Part shown: positions 27,654-36,301 of the stretch, in pieces
Layout of the letters: the number at the start of each line of letters is the position of its first letter
Position numbering within the stretch: position 1 is the stretch's first letter
NCBI GenBank assembly: GCA_963751795.1
Contig: CAVVVI010000002.1
Span: forward strand, 896,050 to 960,049
From: BOG-908 sp963751795
Lineage (GTDB): Bacteria; Pseudomonadota; Alphaproteobacteria; Acetobacterales; Acetobacteraceae
Reading direction: 5' to 3'
Length of the DNA: 64,000 bases
The notes under the pieces: model-generated
What the model saw: the letters and a program-made list of their open reading frames with translations, nothing else
Databases searched by the model: none
Told to the model about the DNA's origin: nothing
Made by a program: the position numbers and the translations under genes

Positions 27654-28601
27654 ATGACGGCACCGGTCGGACCAATCCTCGTCTTCGATGACGAATTCAA
27701 GAATTTCGTGTCTTCGCCAGACGGTTCTCAAGGCTGGATGACCAGCCTGCCCTACGGTGGCGATGCCGCGCGCACGCTGAGCGGCAATCACGAGGCGGAA
27801 TATTATTCCGACAGCTCGGTCGGCAAAAACCCGTTCTCGGTCAAGAACGGCGTGCTGTCGATCACCGCCACGGCCGCGGCACCCGGCTCCAATCCGGACA
27901 ATCTGCCCTACGATTCCGGGATCATCACGACGAACAAGTCGTTTTCCATGACGTATGGCCTGTTCGAAATGCGTGCGGAGCTGCCGGCGGGGCAGGGGCT
28001 GTGGCCGGCGTTCTGGATGCTGCCGGTCAGTGGCCAGTACACGTCCGAACTCGACGTGTTCGAGCAGCTCGGCAACGATCCGAGCACGATCTATTCGACC
28101 ACACACGGCAGCACGGCCGGGCAGTGGGGCAGCGACTTCCAGACGCTGCATGTGCCGGATACCTCGGCCGGGTTTCACGTGTACGGCGTGAACTGGGAGC
28201 CCAAGACGATCACCTTTTTTGTCGATCACCACGTGGTGGCGACCGCACCGACGCCGTCGAGCATGAACCAGCCGATGTACATGCTGGCCAACCTGGCCGT
28301 GGGCGGCGCGGGCAGCTGGCCCGGTGCGGCGGCGGGCAATGCCGTGCCGGCGACGCTCAAGATCGACTGGGTGCGCGCTTATGCCACCGCGAACTCCACG
28401 GATATCGGCGGCAGCCAGGCGATCGCGCACCCGATCGCCACGCACCCCATGCTGGCGGACTGGTCGGCGGCCGGCGCGCTGCAGCCGATCGGGACGGTGC
28501 ACGCAATATCCCACGCCGCGATGGGTGGATCGCATGTGCCCGAAGACCTGATGGTGCATCACGCGGCCGGCTTCATGCACCACGCGATGCTGCCGGCGTA
28601 G
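27654..28601 (+). CDS. Glycoside hydrolase family 16 protein without signal peptide
   Basis: A 315-residue beta-glucanase-like enzyme (jelly-roll fold, residues 8-265 or so). The catalytic motif is SELDVFE, giving nucleophile Glu132, Asp134 and acid/base Glu137; WPAFWMLP precedes it and FHVYGVNWEPKTITFFVD follows, as in laminarinases, lichenases and ExsH/ExoK-like enzymes. ATG 27654 follows GAGG at good spacing and there is no signal peptide, so export, if any, would have to be by another route, for instance type I secretion. No RTX repeats are seen. The last 50 residues form an unusual tail rich in His, Met and Ala (HVPEDLMVHHAAGFMHHAM). Confidence 0.88.
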   Translation: MTAPVGPILVFDDEFKNFVSSPDGSQGWMTSLPYGGDAARTLSGNHEAEYYSDSSVGKNPFSVKNGVLSITATAAAPGSNPDNLPYDSGIITTNKSFSMTYGLFEMRAELPAGQGLWPAFWMLPVSGQYTSELDVFEQLGNDPSTIYSTTHGSTAGQWGSDFQTLHVPDTSAGFHVYGVNWEPKTITFFVDHHVVATAPTPSSMNQPMYMLANLAVGGAGSWPGAAAGNAVPATLKIDWVRAYATANSTDIGGSQAIAHPIATHPMLADWSAAGALQPIGTVHAISHAAMGGSHVPEDLMVHHAAGFMHHAMLPA

Positions 28602-28648
28602 GCGCGCCTGCGCCGGCGGGCAGGTCAGGACAGCGAGCGCGCCGCCGT

Positions 28649-30169
28649 TCAGGCGGGGCTGGGCACCAGGTCGCGCCCGGGGATGCGGTGGCGAAACGCC
28701 AAGGCTTCGGCCACATCCTGCCGGCGCACCAGCGGCGCGCGCGCCAGATCGGCAATGGTGCGGGCCACGCGCAGCACGCGCGTGAAGCCGCGCGGCGAGA
28801 GGTGCAGGCGCGCCATGGCCTGTTCGGCCAGCGTGCGCGCATCGTCGGCCAGCGCAATGCCGCTGCCATCGGCCTCGGCATTGGTGAACGGGCCGGCCGC
28901 GCCGCCACGGAGGCGTTGGGCCGCACGGGCGGCTGCTACGCGTGCGGCCACTGAAGCGGTCGGCTCGCCGGCGGGCGCGCGCGACAGGTCGGCGGCGCTG
29001 GCCGGCTGCACGTGCACGGTCAGGTCGATGCGGTCCAGCAGCGGCCCGCTCAGCCGACCGAGATACTCCTCGCCGCAGCGCGGTGCGCGCGCGCATTCCC
29101 GCTCGGTGGTGCCCAGATGGCCGCAGCGGCACGGGTTCATCGCCGCGATCAGCTGGAAGCGCGCGGGGTAGGTGACGTGGGCGGCAGCGCGCGCCACCGT
29201 GGTGCGGCCGGTCTCCAACGGCTGGCGCAGCACTTCGAGCACCTGGCGGGGGAACTCCGGCAGCTCGTCGAGGAACAGCACGCCGCGATGCGCGAGGCTC
29301 ACCTCGCCCGGCCGCGCGCGGGCGCCGCCGCCCACCAGCGCGGCCTGGCTGGTATTGTGGTGCGGCTCGCGGAAAGGCGGGCGGCGCAGCAAGCGGCCCT
29401 CGTCGAGCATGCCCGCGACGCTGTGGATCATGCTCACCTCCAGCGCCTCGGCCGGCAGCAGATCGGGCAGCAGCCCCGGCAGGCGCGCCGCCAGCATCGA
29501 TTTGCCGGCGCCCGGCGGGCCCACGAGCAGCAGGTTGTGGCCGCCGGCCGCCGCGATCTCCAACGCACGGCGCGCCGTCTCCAGCCCGCGCACCTCGGCC
29601 AGATCGGGCGCGGGCTGGCCGGCGGCCAGGCCGGAGGTGGCCGGCGGGGTGAGCACCTGGGTGCCGCGGAAATGGTTGATCAGCGAAAGCAGATCGGTGG
29701 GCGTCAACACCTCCACGCTGCCGGCCCAGGCCGCCTCGCCACCCTGGCTGCCGGGACAGATCAGGCCCAGCTCCAGCGCGCCGGCGCCGATCGCCGCCGG
29801 CAGCACGCCGGCCACCGGGTTGATGCTGCCGTCTAGCGAGAGCTCGCCGATGGCGGCGTAATGGCCGATATCCTCGCGCGGCAGCACGTCCATCGCGGCG
29901 AGCACGGCCAGTGCGATCGGCAGGTCGAAATGCGAGCCCTCCTTCAGCAGCCCGGCCGGCGCCAGATTGATCAGCACGCGGCGCGGCGGCAGCGACAGGC
30001 CCATCGCGGTCAGCGCCGCACGCACCCGCTCGCGCGCCTCGGCCACCGCCTTGTCAGGCAGGCCCACCACGAGGAAGGCGGGCAGGCCGCTCGAGATCTG
30101 CACCTGCACCTCGACGGGCACGGCCTCGATGCCGGAGAAAGCGAAGCTGCGGATGGCGGCGAAGGTCAT
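28649..30169 (-). CDS. yifB: YifB/ComM family Mg-chelatase-like AAA+ ATPase
   Basis: A 506-residue AAA+ protein. The N-terminal ChlI-type domain opens with IEAVPVEVQVQISSGLPAF, followed by Walker A GPPGAGKSM, Walker B VLFLDELPEF, the NPCRCGH zinc-like motif and DRIDLTVHV, then the C-terminal Mg_chelatase_C domain. ComM homologues are hexameric helicases that promote branch migration during integration of incoming DNA in natural transformation. It converges with the GH16 gene and is divergent from the acyl-CoA dehydrogenase. No other competence gene is near. Confidence 0.93.
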   Translation of the reverse strand: MTFAAIRSFAFSGIEAVPVEVQVQISSGLPAFLVVGLPDKAVAEARERVRAALTAMGLSLPPRRVLINLAPAGLLKEGSHFDLPIALAVLAAMDVLPREDIGHYAAIGELSLDGSINPVAGVLPAAIGAGALELGLICPGSQGGEAAWAGSVEVLTPTDLLSLINHFRGTQVLTPPATSGLAAGQPAPDLAEVRGLETARRALEIAAAGGHNLLLVGPPGAGKSMLAARLPGLLPDLLPAEALEVSMIHSVAGMLDEGRLLRRPPFREPHHNTSQAALVGGGARARPGEVSLAHRGVLFLDELPEFPRQVLEVLRQPLETGRTTVARAAAHVTYPARFQLIAAMNPCRCGHLGTTERECARAPRCGEEYLGRLSGPLLDRIDLTVHVQPASAADLSRAPAGEPTASVAARVAAARAAQRLRGGAAGPFTNAEADGSGIALADDARTLAEQAMARLHLSPRGFTRVLRVARTIADLARAPLVRRQDVAEALAFRHRIPGRDLVPSPA

Positions 30170-30226
30170 GGGTTGTCACGCTAGCATAACAACCGCCGGT
30201 AGAGTAAGGGCGGTAAGCACCGCTTG

Positions 30227-30251
30227 GCGTAGAAAAGCGGATTTTCTGCGC
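30227..30251. other. Inverted repeat between yifB and acyl-CoA dehydrogenase
   Basis: GCGTAGAAAA (30227-30236), five-base loop GCGGA, TTTTCTGCGC (30242-30251): a ten-base-pair stem with one G-T pair, in the 184-base divergent spacer. A second inverted pair ACCGCC/GGCGGT lies just to its left. No T run follows on either strand, so an operator or mRNA structure is as likely as a terminator. Confidence 0.4.
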
Positions 30252-30353
30252 TATCACGCATGGCGTCGCCTTGCCGCGCAGCGAGGCGCGCGCCTGGACA
30301 GAATGCGGCGTTCGGAGTGATCTGCCGGCCAGCCCGCAACCACAGGACCCGCG

Positions 30354-32186
30354 ATGCCCGCCGCTCTGGCCAGCCGCCGCAACCTCGAATTCACGCTATA
30401 CGACTGGCTCGACGTGGAGGCGCTGACCGACCGACCGGCCTACGCCGACCATTCGCGCGCGACCTTCGATGCGCTGCTCGACCTCTCGGAGCGGATCGCC
30501 ACCGACAAGTATCTGCCGACGCTGAAGGACGGCGACCGCCGTGAGCCGTGGCAGGACGAGCAGGGCGACGTGCACGTGCTGCCGGCCATTCGCGAGGCGC
30601 TGGTGGCCAGTGCCGAGGCCGGGCTGTTCGCCTGCGGATTTCCCGCCGAGCTGGACGGCCTGGCGGTGCCGGCGACTGTCTATTGGGCGGCGATGGGCCT
30701 GCTGAAGGCGGCCAACGTGTCGGCGGCCGGGTTCATGATGCTGACGGTGGCCAATGCGCGGCTGATCGCCGCGTTCGGCACGCCGGCGCAGACCGAGGCG
30801 TTCGCCAAGCCGCAGATCGCCGGGCGCTGGTTCGGCACCATGTGCCTCTCCGAGCCCCAGGCCGGCAGCTCGCTGGCCGACGTGACCACGCGGGCCGAGC
30901 CGGATGGCGCGGATGCCGCGGATGATCCGCTAGGCGCGCGCTACCGCCTGCGCGGCAACAAGATGTGGATTTCGGCGGCCGACCACGATGCCAGCGAGAA
31001 CATCGTGCATCTGGTGCTGGCCAAGGTGCCCGGGCCCGATGGCCGGCCGATCCCCGGCACCAAGGGCATCTCGCTGTTCATCGTGCCGAAATACCTGCCT
31101 GGCGCCGATGGCCGGCCGGGCGCGCGCAACGACATCGCGGTGGCCGGGCTGAACCACAAGATGGGCTTTCGTGGCACGCCGAACTGCCTGCTGAACCTGG
31201 GCGAGGGCCGGCAGATGCCGGGCGGTGCGGCGGGCGCCATCGGCTACCGGGTGGGCGCCGTGGGGCAGGGCCTGGCGCAGATGTTCCAGATGATGAACGA
31301 GGCGCGGGTCGGCGTGGGGCTGGGTGCGGCCATGCTGGCGGTGCGCGGCTATCACCTCGCACTCACCTACGCGACCGAGCGCCTGCAGGGCCGGCCGCTG
31401 GAGGCGCGCGGCCGGGTGGACCAGCCGCCGGTGGCGCTGATCCGCCATCCGGACGTCAAGCGCATGCTGCTGGCCGCCAAGGCCTATGCCGAGGGGTCGC
31501 TGGCGCTGGTGCTCTACGCCGGCAAGCTGATCGACGAGGAGCGCAGCGCGCCCTCCCCGGAAGCGCGGGCCCAGGCCGGGGCGCTGCTCTCGCTGCTGAC
31601 GCCGGTGGCCAAGACCTGGCCGAGCGAATGGGGCCTGGCCGCCAACGATCTGGCGATCCAGATCCACGGCGGCTACGGCTACACGCGCGATTTCGACGTG
31701 GAGCAGCTGTACCGCGACAACCGGCTCAACCCCATCCACGAGGGCACGACCGGCATCCAGGGCATCGACCTGCTGGGCCGCAAGATCCTGCGCGAACGGG
31801 CCGCCAGCCTGCGGCAGTTACAGGCGCTGGTCAGCACCACGGCGGAACATGCGCGCGCACAGCCGGCGCTGGCGCCCCACGCCGAGGCGTTGCAGGCGAC
31901 ATGGGACCGCATCGGCATGGTGGTGGATGGCCTGCTCGGCCTCAACGACGATTCCCGGGCGCTGGCCTTTGCCACCGCCTTCCTCTCGGCGTTCGGCCAC
32001 GCCGTGGTCGGCTGGCTGTGGCTGGACCAGGCGGTGCTGTGCACCGACGGCACGCCGTTCCATCTCGGTAAGCTGGCCGCCTGCCGGTTCTATTTCGAGA
32101 CGGAGCTGCCGCGGGTGGGGTTGTGGCTGGACCAGGTGGCCGCGATGAGCGACGCGGCGCCGGGCATGCTGGAAGAGCAGTTCTAG
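30354..32186 (+). CDS. Acyl-CoA dehydrogenase, DmdC-like long form
   Basis: A 610-residue FAD-dependent acyl-CoA dehydrogenase of the long class that includes 3-methylmercaptopropionyl-CoA dehydrogenase (DmdC). Visible landmarks: FGTMCLSEPQAGSSLADVTT (flavin and substrate binding), NKMWISAADHD, HKMGFRGTPNC, and the C-terminal IHGGYGYTRDFDVEQLYRD with the EGTTGIQGIDLLGRK motif. The C-terminal extension after residue 465 is typical of this class. ATG 30354. recO follows 31 bases later on the same strand. The substrate cannot be read from sequence, and no dmd neighbours are present. Confidence 0.9.
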   Translation: MPAALASRRNLEFTLYDWLDVEALTDRPAYADHSRATFDALLDLSERIATDKYLPTLKDGDRREPWQDEQGDVHVLPAIREALVASAEAGLFACGFPAELDGLAVPATVYWAAMGLLKAANVSAAGFMMLTVANARLIAAFGTPAQTEAFAKPQIAGRWFGTMCLSEPQAGSSLADVTTRAEPDGADAADDPLGARYRLRGNKMWISAADHDASENIVHLVLAKVPGPDGRPIPGTKGISLFIVPKYLPGADGRPGARNDIAVAGLNHKMGFRGTPNCLLNLGEGRQMPGGAAGAIGYRVGAVGQGLAQMFQMMNEARVGVGLGAAMLAVRGYHLALTYATERLQGRPLEARGRVDQPPVALIRHPDVKRMLLAAKAYAEGSLALVLYAGKLIDEERSAPSPEARAQAGALLSLLTPVAKTWPSEWGLAANDLAIQIHGGYGYTRDFDVEQLYRDNRLNPIHEGTTGIQGIDLLGRKILRERAASLRQLQALVSTTAEHARAQPALAPHAEALQATWDRIGMVVDGLLGLNDDSRALAFATAFLSAFGHAVVGWLWLDQAVLCTDGTPFHLGKLAACRFYFETELPRVGLWLDQVAAMSDAAPGMLEEQF

Positions 32187-32217
32187 GCACCGGGCCAGTG
32201 CGGCGGGCCTGCCTGCG

Positions 32218-32952
32218 GTGATCGAATGGTCGGCGCCGGGCATCATCCTCTCGGCCGCGCCGTATGGCGAGGGCGATGCGCTCGCCACGCTGTTCACCGA
32301 GGCGCAGGGCCTCACGCGCGGCCTGGCGCGCGGTGGCCTGTCGCGCGCGCGTGCGGCGACCTGGCAGGCGGGCAATCTGGTGGAAGCGCGCTGGACCGCG
32401 CGCCTGGCCGACCAGCTCGGCAGCCTGACGGCCGAGCTGGTGCATGCCGCGGCCGCCCTGGCCATGCAGGACGCACTGGCGCTGGCTGTACTGTCGGCCG
32501 CCTGCGCGGTGGCCGAAGGTGCGTTGCCGGAGCGCGAGGCCCACCCGCGCATCTTCCGCGGCCTGCTGCACCTGATCGCGCATCTGCAGGACGGGCTGGA
32601 GGGTGCGGCCGCGCTGGCCGAGTGGGAGCTGGGGCTGCTGTCGGATCTCGGCTTCGGGCTGGATCTCTCGCGTTGTGCCGTGACCGGCAGCAGCGAAGGG
32701 CTGGCGTTCGTCTCGCCGCGCACTGGGCGGGCAGTGGCCGCGGCCGCGGCCGGTGACTGGCAGCAGCGGCTGCTGGCGTTGCCGCCCTTCCTCGCCGGCG
32801 GCGGGCCGGCCGATGCTGCCAGCGTACAGGACGGGCTGCGGCTGACGGGCCATTTTCTGGCACGCGACGCGTTCGGCGCCCGCCACCGCGCGATGCCGAC
32901 GGCGCGGTTGCTGCTGTACGACCGCGTATGTGGCCTGACGACGCGCGCGTAG
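32218..32952 (+). CDS. recO: DNA repair protein RecO
   Basis: Recombination mediator that, with RecR, loads RecA on SSB-coated DNA. The 244-residue protein begins MIEWSAPGIILSAAPYGEGDA, the OB-fold opening typical of alphaproteobacterial RecO, and includes the helical middle and LGLLSDLGFGLDLSRCAVTG. It starts at GTG 32218. The four-Cys zinc site of some RecO proteins is not present. era is often near recO in other bacteria; here they are 10 kb apart. Confidence 0.92.
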   Translation: MIEWSAPGIILSAAPYGEGDALATLFTEAQGLTRGLARGGLSRARAATWQAGNLVEARWTARLADQLGSLTAELVHAAAALAMQDALALAVLSAACAVAEGALPEREAHPRIFRGLLHLIAHLQDGLEGAAALAEWELGLLSDLGFGLDLSRCAVTGSSEGLAFVSPRTGRAVAAAAAGDWQQRLLALPPFLAGGGPADAASVQDGLRLTGHFLARDAFGARHRAMPTARLLLYDRVCGLTTRA

Positions 32953-33055
32953 CGGCGCGGCCACGCTTGCCCGCCATTTCGGGGCTGGCGAGCGTTGCAC
33001 CGGGCGGCCAGTGTGTTACAGTCAAGCATCTAATTGGGATTGCTAGACGTTCAGG

Positions 33056-33487
33056 ATGGCAGCCGTTCTGGCAATAGGGCTTCTGGCCGGCTGCGCCTCG
33101 ATCGTCGAAGGAACCGACCAGCAGATCGCGGTCAACTTCAGTCCGGCGGGCGCCGATTGCGGGCTGTATCGCAAGGGCCTGAAGATCGGCACGATCATGC
33201 AGGCGCCCGGTAGCACACTGGTGAACGAGACGAAGAGCGATATCTGGATCGTCTGCATCAAGCCGGACTACCAGCCCGCCACCTACCTCAACCATTCCGG
33301 CATCGCCGGCGGCAAGTTCGGCAACATCGTGGCCGGTAGCGGCATTGGCTGGGCGATCAATTCCGCTTCGGGTGCCGACAACAAGTATGACGGCACGGTC
33401 GACCTCACCTTGGCGCCGGCAACTCAGCCGCCGGCTGCGCCACCGGCGCTGCCCGCCACGTTTGAGGGGACGTTGCCTGCCAGCTAG
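33056..33487 (+). CDS. Small lipoprotein of unknown function
   Basis: A 143-residue putative lipoprotein: MAAVLAIGLLAGCAS gives a good lipobox (LAGC, Cys13). The signal is abnormally short and lacks a positively charged n-region; an in-frame TAG at 33044 excludes any start further upstream, so the true N-terminus may have been lost or the gene may be mis-sequenced here. The mature part has two further Cys (GADCGLY and WIVCIKPDY), which may pair, and a Gly-rich segment that could insert in a membrane (about 80-100), then a Pro/Ala tail. I do not recognise a named family. Confidence 0.6.
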   Translation: MAAVLAIGLLAGCASIVEGTDQQIAVNFSPAGADCGLYRKGLKIGTIMQAPGSTLVNETKSDIWIVCIKPDYQPATYLNHSGIAGGKFGNIVAGSGIGWAINSASGADNKYDGTVDLTLAPATQPPAAPPALPATFEGTLPAS

Positions 33488-34013
33488 GCTCGCGAGCCTT
33501 CCGCGTCGGCCGCGCAGCCTCATCTGCGGCGCGACAGGGTTTGTCATCCTGGCGGGCGCAATTGCGTTCGCGCCGCGCCGGGCGATCACGACCCGGATAG
33601 ACATCGCGGCCTCGCCGGCGCGGGTCTGGTCGGTGCTGACCGATACCGAGGATTATCCAGCGTGGAGCCCGAGCATGCGGCTTGCCGGCACGCTGCAACC
33701 CGGCCAGGTGATCGAGCACAGCGAAGGCCAGGGCGCGGACCGGATGGTGTTCCATCCGACAGTTCTGATTGCTGCGCCGGGACGCGAGCTGCGCTGGAGG
33801 GGCAGAATGTGGCTGCCGCGCCTCTTCGACATAGAGCATGCGTTCAAGCTGCGAGACACGCCCAATGGCACAACCCTGGTGCAAAGCGAGCGCTTTCGCG
33901 GTGTCCTACTCTGGCTCTACAACGTACAACAACTGCTGCCACAATTCCAAGCCATGAACACAGCACTCAAGATCCGCGCAGAATCAGCCGCAACCCCGCC
34001 TGTGGCAAGATAA
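33462..34013 (+). CDS. SRPBCC (START/polyketide-cyclase-like) domain protein
   Basis: A protein of about 183 residues with an Arg-rich N-terminus, one hydrophobic helix (CGATGFVILAGAIAF) and then an SRPBCC fold: RIDIAASPARVWSVLTDTEDYPAWSP at its start and the C-terminal helix QQLLPQFQAMNTALKIRAES. Such domains bind hydrophobic ligands. Start is uncertain: TTG 33462 overlaps the preceding lipoprotein gene by 26 bases; an ATG at 33387 is possible but would overlap it by 101 bases. It converges with the helicase gene across repeat copy 2. Confidence 0.65.
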   Translation: MRGRCLPARLASLPRRPRSLICGATGFVILAGAIAFAPRRAITTRIDIAASPARVWSVLTDTEDYPAWSPSMRLAGTLQPGQVIEHSEGQGADRMVFHPTVLIAAPGRELRWRGRMWLPRLFDIEHAFKLRDTPNGTTLVQSERFRGVLLWLYNVQQLLPQFQAMNTALKIRAESAATPPVAR

Positions 34014-34016
34014 GCA

Positions 34017-34093
34017 CCCCGCAAACGCAGCCGCCGAAACAAAAGTCTTTTGCTTCTTTTCTTCAGAAAAGAAGGCCTTGCTTTCTTTGTGCC
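34017..34093 (+). repeat. Intergenic hairpin repeat, copy 2 (convergent spacer)
   Basis: AT-rich block reading GCAGCCGCCGAAACAAAAGT, then CTTCTTTTCT (34053-34062), two-base spacer, its exact complement (34065-34074), then GCCTTGCTTTCTTTG. Block order matches copy 1 on the minus strand at 22060-22165. Here it lies between convergent genes, where the stem followed by T-rich sequence could end transcription in both directions. Confidence 0.65.
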
Positions 34094-34095
34094 CC

Positions 34096-35814
34096 TCACT
34101 CAGCCCGCCGCCGAGCATTTCCCGAACCAGCCTTCTTATAACTCCCCGATTTCACGAACCGCTTAGGCGCCGAAGGATCGCGCCGCGGCGACGGCGAGGG
34201 AGCCTCGGAGCGCGCAATCTTCACGTTGTCTTCCGCATCATCCGGGATGTTGTTGGCAAAATCCTCAGCCATCGCCTGCGTGATCTCGAAACGCGTCTCG
34301 CTGTCCTGGATGCGGATGGCGCCCACGTCGCGCTTCTCCACGCCGCCCATGCGGCAGATCAGTGGCAACAGCCATTTCGGGTCGGCCTTTTTCGAACGAC
34401 CGACATTGAGGCTGAACCACACCATCGGCCCGGATGCGATGCCGGCCTTTTCCGGGCGGGTCGAAGGTTCGCGCACGGTGTGTTCGCGGCGCGTGCCGGG
34501 CAAAGGTGCCAGGTCGGTGATCTCCTCCGGTGCGGGCAGGCGGGCGCGATACATGCGCACCAGGGCGGCCGCGATATCCTCGGGCGAGCGGCCCTCGAGC
34601 AGCGTGCGTGCCAGTGTCAGGTCGTCTTCGGTCATCTCCTCGGTCAGCGCCGGATCGAGCAGCAGGCGGGCGCCGTCGCGCGCGCGGATTTCCTCGGGCA
34701 GCGGCGCGCCAGACCATTGCGCGTGCACGCCGGCGCTGGCGATCAGCGTTTCGGCGGCGCGGGCACGGTTGGCCGGCACGATCACCACGCAGGTGCCTTT
34801 GCGGCCGGCGCGCCCGGTGCGGCCGCTGCGGTGCAGCAGCGTCTGTTTGTTGGTGGGCATGTCGGCATGGATCACCAGGCCGAGGTCGGGCAGGTCCAGC
34901 CCGCGGGCGGCCACATCGGTGGCCACGCACACGCGGGCCTGGCCGTCGCGCATCGCCTGCAGCGCGCGGGTGCGCTCGTTCTGCGTCAGCTCGCCCGACA
35001 GGGCCACGCTGGTGAACCCGCGCTCCTGCAGGCTCGCGTGCAGATGGCGCACGCCGTCGCGCGTGGCGCAGAACACCAGTGCGGTCGGCGCCTCGAAATA
35101 GCGCAGGATGTTGACCACGGCGTGTTCGGTCTCGCGCGGCGGCGTGCGCACCACGCGGTATTCGATGTCGGCATGCGGCTGGTTGCGCACCAGCGTATCG
35201 ATGCGCAGCGCGTCACGCTGGTATTTGCGCGCGAGTGCGGTGATTTCCTTGGCGATGGTGGCCGAGAACAGCAGCGTGCGGCGCGCGGCGGGTGTGGCGT
35301 CGAGCAGCGTATCCAGTTCGTCGCGGAAGCCGAGATCGAGCATTTCGTCGGCTTCGTCGAGCACGGCTACCGCCAGCTCGCCCAGGCGCAGGCGGCCGCG
35401 GGCCAGGTGGTCGCACAGCCGGCCGGGCGTGCCGACCACGATATGGCAGCCGGCTTCCAGCGCCCGGCCTTCGCGCTGGCCATCCATGCCGCCGATGCAG
35501 GAGAGGATGCGCGCGCCGGTTTCGGCGTAGAGCCAGGTGAGTTCGCGGTGCACCTGCATGGCCAGCTCGCGCGTGGGCGCGATCACCAGGGCCAGCGGGT
35601 TGCCCGGGCGCTCGAACCGCTCGGCGGTGCCCAGCAGCGTGGGGGCGAAGGCCAGGCCGTAGGCCACCGTCTTGCCCGAGCCGGTCTGCGCGCTGACGAG
35701 CAGGTCGCGCCCCTCAGCGCCGGGTTCCAGGACCGCGTCCTGCACCGGGGTGAGTTCGGAGTAGCCCCGCGCGGTGAGCGCGCGGGCCAGGGCGGGATTC
35801 GTGGCGAAGGTCAT
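34096..35814 (-). CDS. DEAD-box RNA helicase with DbpA-type RNA-binding domain
   Basis: A 572-residue ATP-dependent RNA helicase. Motifs: Q-motif region YSELTPVQDAVL, Walker A SAQTGSGKT, PTRELA, DEAD, SAT, and HRSGRTGR. The C-terminal part (about 455-530) matches the DbpA RNA-binding domain (VWFSLNVGRSKKADPKWLLP), which targets such helicases to rRNA; the tail is basic. This architecture is shared by DeaD/CsdA and DbpA, which work in ribosome assembly and cold adaptation. ATG 35814 (MTFATN) is chosen; the frame opens further upstream without support. A tiny zinc-ribbon gene lies 173 bases upstream on the same strand. Confidence 0.93.
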   Translation of the reverse strand: MTFATNPALARALTARGYSELTPVQDAVLEPGAEGRDLLVSAQTGSGKTVAYGLAFAPTLLGTAERFERPGNPLALVIAPTRELAMQVHRELTWLYAETGARILSCIGGMDGQREGRALEAGCHIVVGTPGRLCDHLARGRLRLGELAVAVLDEADEMLDLGFRDELDTLLDATPAARRTLLFSATIAKEITALARKYQRDALRIDTLVRNQPHADIEYRVVRTPPRETEHAVVNILRYFEAPTALVFCATRDGVRHLHASLQERGFTSVALSGELTQNERTRALQAMRDGQARVCVATDVAARGLDLPDLGLVIHADMPTNKQTLLHRSGRTGRAGRKGTCVVIVPANRARAAETLIASAGVHAQWSGAPLPEEIRARDGARLLLDPALTEEMTEDDLTLARTLLEGRSPEDIAAALVRMYRARLPAPEEITDLAPLPGTRREHTVREPSTRPEKAGIASGPMVWFSLNVGRSKKADPKWLLPLICRMGGVEKRDVGAIRIQDSETRFEITQAMAEDFANNIPDDAEDNVKIARSEAPSPSPRRDPSAPKRFVKSGSYKKAGSGNARRRAE

Positions 35815-35987
35815 GGCGGCAATGCGGTCCGGCAAAGGGCAGCGCGGGCCGTCGCCGCGGCAGAGGCCGGCGGGCGGGCGGCGAGCGCGCGGTGGATGGC
35901 GCGATATACGCGCGGCAGGGGGCGAAAGGGAAGAAAACGCCGCGCGGGCCTGCCGTGCGCCGGCCGGCTCCTCTGCGCGGAGCGCGC

Positions 35988-36164
35988 CTAGGCCGCGGTT
36001 TCTTCGACGAACCAGCGCCGGAGCACGACGTGGCGTTCCTCGTCGATCAGGCAGACCATGCAGTGGATCTCCTCCTGCGTGGCCAGGTGGCCCAGTTCGC
36101 GATCGGTCATGCCGCATTCCGGGCAGGTGAAGCGGTAGCAGCGCAGTTCCATGCGGGTGGTCAT
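35988..36164 (-). CDS. 58-residue zinc-ribbon protein
   Basis: A very small protein with two CxxC knuckles, Cys14/Cys17 (CPEC) and Cys35/Cys38 (CMVC), spaced as in a zinc ribbon. ATG 36164 (MTTRMELRCY) is preceded by GGAGAG at good distance, which is why I reject the longer frame to 36320. It is upstream of the DEAD-box helicase gene in the same direction. I know no named family; a nucleic-acid or protein-binding role is a guess from the fold. Confidence 0.65.
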   Translation of the reverse strand: MTTRMELRCYRFTCPECGMTDRELGHLATQEEIHCMVCLIDEERHVVLRRWFVEETAA

Positions 36165-36230
36165 GGTTGTCTCTCCCCGGCAGCGTTGAATCCTGCACAT
36201 TGAGTCGATTGCCGGCCAGTGCAAGCGGGT

Positions 36231-36254
36231 GCCCGCACGCGGGTGTGTGCGGGC
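36231..36254. other. Inverted repeat in divergent spacer
   Basis: GCCCGCAC (36231-36238), eight-base loop, GTGCGGGC (36247-36254): a perfect eight-pair stem between the zinc-ribbon gene and the DUF2721 gene. Position suits an operator or a 5' leader structure of either gene. Confidence 0.4.
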
Positions 36255-36301
36255 GTGCCGGGTGGCTCGACGCTCGGCGGCAACCTCGCTAAGGGAGCGG
36301 C

